Assembly: GCF_027925525.1 (NCBI RefSeq)
Contig: NZ_BSDJ01000002.1
Location: 124,001-188,000, forward strand
Reading direction: 5' to 3'
Source of the DNA: Paenibacillus tyrphae
Lineage (GTDB): Bacteria; Bacillota; Bacilli; Paenibacillales; NBRC-103111
DNA: 64,000 nt
Under the pieces are notes generated by a model, which saw nothing but the letters and a program-made list of their open reading frames with translations, had not been told where the DNA came from and ran no database searches. Numbering within the stretch: position 1 is the first letter of the stretch; the number at the start of each line of letters is the position of its first letter. Position numbers and translations under genes: made by a program. Shown here one piece after another: positions 60,981 through 64,000 of this stretch.

Positions 60981-61754
60981 TTACGCCGATGGCTTGATGG
61001 CTACAATGCGCAATCGGCGGGTATCGGCCATCCATTGATCTCCCCGGTCAACGTGCGGCTTAACCTTTGCCTCGATGGTGCGGTAGATCGATGCTTTGTC
61101 TTCCGGCGTGACGTCCGGGAAGAAATAATCGGCGAATTTGTCCAACCAGTTCCGTAGCCCTGTCTCTCCCTTGAGCGGGGTTGGCTTGTCGAAATGCTGA
61201 GCCAACGTGACACGGAAGCCGGTCTCCTCTAGGAGGCTGGCATATTCACCAATGGTGGGAAAATACCACGGATTCCGTCCCGCCCACGTATAACCATGTA
61301 TCTCCAGCGCCTCCTCCATCGCGTTGGTCAACACGGCGACATTGCCGCTACCGGCGAATTCGGCAACGAATCGGCCGCCATCCCGCAGGGCCAGCCAGAT
61401 GGAGTTGACAACGGCAGGAGCATCCTTGATCCAATGCAACGCTGCATGGGAGAACACAGCGTCAAAGCGGACATCTGTGCGGTAATGACAAGCGTTTTCT
61501 ACCTGAAAATTCAGTTCAGGGTATTTCTGTCGGGCCTGCCTAACCATCTCCTCCGACAGGTCGATACCTGTAGGTACCGCTCCGGCGGCTGCGATCTCGG
61601 CCGTCAAGTTCCCATTCCCGCAGCCCACGTCCAGGATTCGCTCCCCGGGTTGGGGCTGCAGCAAGGTCAAGACCCCGACGCCAAGCTTGGCGACAAAATC
61701 TTGGTTTGCATCAAATACTTCCGAGTTCCGGTGACGGTCGCTTTCGAATTTCAT
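60981..61754 (-). CDS. Class I SAM-dependent methyltransferase (trans-aconitate-methyltransferase-like)
   Basis: The protein has 257 residues from ATG 61754, with GGGGTGAG upstream; a GTG three codons earlier is less likely. Motif I LDVGCGNGN at residues 41-49 binds SAM. It is followed by the acidic strand end GIDLSEEM and the FDAVFSHAALHWIKD motif common in the Tam/UbiE-like group. The C-terminal WLDKFADYFFP cap region also fits small-acid methyltransferases. It is separated from the NRPS operon by a pseudogene and a terminator and is probably unrelated to it. The substrate is unknown. Confidence 0.82.
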   Translation of the reverse strand: MKFESDRHRNSEVFDANQDFVAKLGVGVLTLLQPQPGERILDVGCGNGNLTAEIAAAGAVPTGIDLSEEMVRQARQKYPELNFQVENACHYRTDVRFDAVFSHAALHWIKDAPAVVNSIWLALRDGGRFVAEFAGSGNVAVLTNAMEEALEIHGYTWAGRNPWYFPTIGEYASLLEETGFRVTLAQHFDKPTPLKGETGLRNWLDKFADYFFPDVTPEDKASIYRTIEAKVKPHVDRGDQWMADTRRLRIVAIKPSA

Positions 61755-61883
61755 CTTTCTCACCCCAATTACAGACTTAATGTGTCCATAATAGCCGCAA
61801 TATTACGACCTGTCAAGAACCCTTTGTCGGCAATGGGATAAAGCTCTTGTCTTTTGCTCATGACAACAACCTTATCCCATAAA

Positions 61884-61910
61884 ACAAAAAAGCCGCGATT
61901 TACGCGGCAA
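61884..61910 (-). terminator. Rho-independent terminator of the 61945-63284 operon
   Basis: On the minus strand GCCGCG, loop TAAAT and CGCGGC are followed by TTTTTTGTTTT. The stem is 61892-61897 with 61903-61908. It lies 37 bases after the TPR gene stop. Confidence 0.85.
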
Positions 61911-61944
61911 CTCACGAGATCATGTTTATACGGCACCTGAAATT

Positions 61945-62373
61945 TTAAATTTCTATTTTTGTCTCCAAAAACTCAAGATACTTCGGGTCATCTTCCATAA
62001 AAATGGATATACCGGCACCCATGTAAGCCCGGGTTAGCTCGTCTGCCGCCTTCTCTAGGTTTTCCTGTTCATAGTACAACTGCCCTAGCCGAAGATGAAT
62101 ATAAGGGTTGCCCAACCCCTTCGGACACTGTACCGCATTAAAAAAGCATTTGAATGCCTTGTCGTAATTCTTCATTCCAAAATGAACATCCCCAATAGCT
62201 ACGTACAACCACGTAGCGGCCTCCCACTCTCGATGGTTTTCCGGCAATAAGCGGAGAGCCGCGACATACTTCTGCTTGCCCGCCTCAAGATCGCCTGCCT
62301 TCACCAAATCATCGCCTTGTTTAGACAGAGCGGTAATTTCGGAATAGGTGGAATCTGAAAGTTGCACTGCCAT
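61945..62373 (-). CDS. TPR-like repeat protein
   Basis: The protein has 142 residues from ATG 62373, chosen for the AGGAGAGGAGGG just upstream; the longer frame to 62427 overlaps the previous gene. Helical repeats with TPR spacing are visible: LSKQGDDLVKAGDLEAGKQ, WLYVAIGDVHFGMKNYDKAF, IHLRLGQLYYEQENLEKAA. No signal peptide is seen. It is the last gene of a tight three-gene operon (gaps of 25 and 22 bases). Small TPR proteins of this type often occur beside contact-dependent toxin and immunity genes in Bacillales, but nothing here proves that. Confidence 0.72.
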   Translation of the reverse strand: MAVQLSDSTYSEITALSKQGDDLVKAGDLEAGKQKYVAALRLLPENHREWEAATWLYVAIGDVHFGMKNYDKAFKCFFNAVQCPKGLGNPYIHLRLGQLYYEQENLEKAADELTRAYMGAGISIFMEDDPKYLEFLETKIEI

Positions 62374-62395
62374 CCCTCCTCTCCTACCCTTGAAT

Positions 62396-62806
62396 TTAAC
62401 GAATGATTGTTTTTTGACTTTCATCAAAAATGATGGCGTCGGGTATTTCCAATAAATAGTCTATCGCCCAAATGATATGATTCGTGAAATCCCGTCTCTC
62501 ATCAGCCGAGAATACAAAGCGAATGCGATCGGTATAATCTTTGATTTCTGGCGGACAATCCTCGACGACGCTTGCAATATAATTTGCATCTGCTTCTACA
62601 TTGCGGCCCGTTTCAAAGTGTGCCGTAAAATTCCATCCTGGCCAATTAAGAATCGCATATTTTTGTTTCGTGAAAGGATTCGTTGATGTTCCTATTTCCA
62701 GACCATTCTTTGTTTCAAAATCAAAATAGGTGCCCAACTCCGAAGCAAGACGTTCATAGGAGTATGGGTTTGACGACTTCGCAAGGTAGGCATGGATTAC
62801 GAACAT
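62396..62806 (-). CDS. Hypothetical protein, possibly immunity-like
   Basis: The protein has 136 residues; ATG 62806 follows AGGAG. I do not recognise a family. Visible features are a mixed alpha/beta pattern, a central stretch KYAILNWPGWNFTAHFETG, and a C-terminal helix HIIWAIDYLLEIPDAIIFDE. It has no membrane segment or signal peptide and is fairly acidic, as many immunity proteins are. It is the middle gene of the operon 63284-61945, 25 bases after the preceding stop and 22 bases before the TPR gene. Confidence 0.6.
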   Translation of the reverse strand: MFVIHAYLAKSSNPYSYERLASELGTYFDFETKNGLEIGTSTNPFTKQKYAILNWPGWNFTAHFETGRNVEADANYIASVVEDCPPEIKDYTDRIRFVFSADERRDFTNHIIWAIDYLLEIPDAIIFDESQKTIIR

Positions 62807-62831
62807 GTTCCGGTTCTCCTGGACAATACGA

Positions 62832-63284
62832 TCATGTCTTCAACTCCTTTAGATGTATACTTTCTTCGGCGCCGGAAAGATCGTCGAACCCCATAATGCG
62901 CACATCGTGGAAATTCACCAGCACGCCGTAAGGCTCACAGATATCCAGACTCCCCTCGGCGAACAAGATGGACCAGTCCAAGCCGCCCCAGAACGTGAAC
63001 TCCGGATCGGCAATCAACGGCGCCTTGCCCTCCCCTTCGGGATCGAGGCCCAGCTCGGAGATCAAGAAATCCCTCGCCATATCGGTATAAGCCTTCACCC
63101 CCGCGATCCTCAAGCGAATGAACTCGAAATCGACTTCTTCCAGGCGATCGCGAGCGGGCAACTTGATGGAGAAAAACACCGGATTTCCTGAAGCGACATA
63201 TCGCCCCTGGGCGAACACTTCGCCGTCGTCGCTCTCGTTGATGCGCAGATCACCGATAGGCGAACTCAAAACCTCTTCCGTCAT
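62832..63284 (-). CDS. Hypothetical protein, first gene of small operon
   Basis: The protein has 150 residues from ATG 63284, preceded by a GGGGGGCGGG purine run; an ATG at 63299 is also possible. The family is not recognised. It begins with a beta-rich region (SSPIGDLRINESDDGEVFAQ, GRYVASGNPVFFSIKLP), continues with a helix (DMARDFLISELGLDPEG), and ends with a second beta region (WGGLDWSILFAEGSLDI, GVLVNFHDVRIMGF). It is soluble and acidic. Its operon partners are another unknown protein and a TPR-like protein. An immunity or stress role is speculation. Confidence 0.6.
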   Translation of the reverse strand: MTEEVLSSPIGDLRINESDDGEVFAQGRYVASGNPVFFSIKLPARDRLEEVDFEFIRLRIAGVKAYTDMARDFLISELGLDPEGEGKAPLIADPEFTFWGGLDWSILFAEGSLDICEPYGVLVNFHDVRIMGFDDLSGAEESIHLKELKT

Positions 63285-63588
63285 TTCCCGCCCCCCCATA
63301 GTTGAATACCTTGCCGCACGACGCGTCGTTAACAGAACATGCAATCGTCACAAGGTTGACTTTATACCGCCCTGACATTCTATGGTTTGTTTCACAATCC
63401 ATATATCCTACTATAAGTCCAATACAAACTAAATACGACAATTTACTTATTTTTCCCCAAAAACGATCCTTTAATCCATACTTTAGTATCTATTAGGGCG
63501 AGTTGTATTGCGGATATAATTGCACGTGAATGAGCGTGAATCGCCCAATTCGGCCATAGGCAGGCTGTAAACTACGGAGGAGGGAAAC
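63285..63588. promoter_or_regulatory. Intergenic region with divergent promoter candidates
   Basis: No gene is supported here. On the minus strand TTGTAT (63422-63427), a 16-base spacer and TATATG (63400-63405) could drive the 63284 operon. On the plus strand a -10 TATAAT at 63515-63520 precedes the DUF4386 gene, but no good -35 is seen. Confidence 0.35.
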
Positions 63589-64000
63589 ATGGGTGCGAAT
63601 CGAAGGTCTGCAGTCATGGTTGGCGTATTATTTTTAATTGCAACGGCTGCGTATATTTCAGGAAATGTACTGATTGAATCTATCATGAGCGCTCCGGATG
63701 ATCTCAAAGATGTTTATTCAAAGAAAGACCAAGTCATCTTGGGAGTATTGCTTGAGCTCATAAATTGCTTCGCTGTTGTCGGAATCGCAATCGTATTGTT
63801 CCCCATCTTAAAGCAGCATAATGAAAAAATCGCCTTAGGCTACATTGGTTTCCGGGTGATTGAGGCTATGCTCCTTATCGTTGGGACAATCGGTCCGTTA
63901 TTGCAGATCAGATTAAGCCAAGAATATATCCAGGCAGGAGCACCGGCTCATTCCTATTTTCACACCATAGGAGCGTTAGCGGCAGAAGGCAGTTTTTTGG
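63589..64000 (+). CDS. DUF4386-like membrane protein, N-terminal part (cut by window end)
   Basis: An open frame from ATG 63589, with GGAGGAGGGAAAC upstream, runs to the window end (137 codons). The first membrane segment (SAVMVGVLFLIATAAYISGNVL) is followed by a polar stretch. Further segments follow (LGVLLELINCFAVVGIAIVLF, IGFRVIEAMLLIVGTIGPLL). The layout and the LGYIGFRVIEAMLL stretch are typical of DUF4386 proteins of Bacillales. The function is unknown. Truncation is by the window only. Confidence 0.75.
   Translation, partial: MGANRRSAVMVGVLFLIATAAYISGNVLIESIMSAPDDLKDVYSKKDQVILGVLLELINCFAVVGIAIVLFPILKQHNEKIALGYIGFRVIEAMLLIVGTIGPLLQIRLSQEYIQAGAPAHSYFHTIGALAAEGSFL

Noticed and set aside
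1-64000. CRISPR arrays, tRNA/rRNA genes, insertion sequences
   Set aside because: None was seen: no regularly spaced repeats, no cloverleaf or rRNA signatures, no transposase motifs. The only long repeat is the KS-AT duplication.

Overview
The window looks like a low-to-mid GC Gram-positive spore-former of the Bacillales, most likely Paenibacillaceae. The reasons are strong GGAGG-type ribosome sites, frequent GTG/TTG starts, OmpR/HisKA two-component pairs, MocR, TetR and LysR regulators, WG-repeat/SUKH, DUF4386 and DUF2306 genes, and a very large NRPS-PKS operon. This assignment is inference from gene content; no rRNA or tRNA is present.

Left flank (1-18.7 kb): a two-component pair whose kinase is cut by the window edge; two DJ-1/PfpI paralogues flanking a DUF2306 membrane gene broken by one amber codon; a small membrane protein with three near-identical palindromes upstream; a LysR regulator translationally coupled to a WG/TPR/SUKH protein and divergent from a DHA2-type MFS exporter; two nitroreductase paralogues, each divergent from a regulator (TetR, MocR); a response regulator-kinase-lipoprotein-PH-like operon; and a DUF4097-like protein.

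Centre (18.8-59.8 kb): one minus-strand operon of about 41 kb. In transcription order it holds two small related proteins (58992-59771, 58592-58936), five giant synthases and a PLP decarboxylase. Read in order the synthases are: FAAL-ACP-KS-AT-ACP-C-A(Thr)-MT-T; C-A(Ser-like)-T-Cy-A(Cys)-T-Ox; TubC-dock-C-A(Glu-like, with FkbM methyltransferase inserted)-T-KS-AT-T; C-A(beta-Ala)-T-KS-AT-degenerate KR-T; C-A(Thr-like)-MT-T-reductase. The predicted product is an N-acylated, thiazole-containing lipopeptide/polyketide hybrid with three unreduced malonyl extensions and reductive release. The final decarboxylase resembles PanP-type aspartate 1-decarboxylases and would supply the beta-alanine. I do not recognise this architecture as a known compound's cluster. 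No thioesterase, MbtH protein, PPTase or dedicated exporter lies within the operon.

Right flank (60.3-64 kb): a decayed serine beta-lactamase-like gene, a SAM methyltransferase, a three-gene operon of small proteins (one with TPR-like repeats), and the start of a DUF4386 membrane protein cut by the window end.
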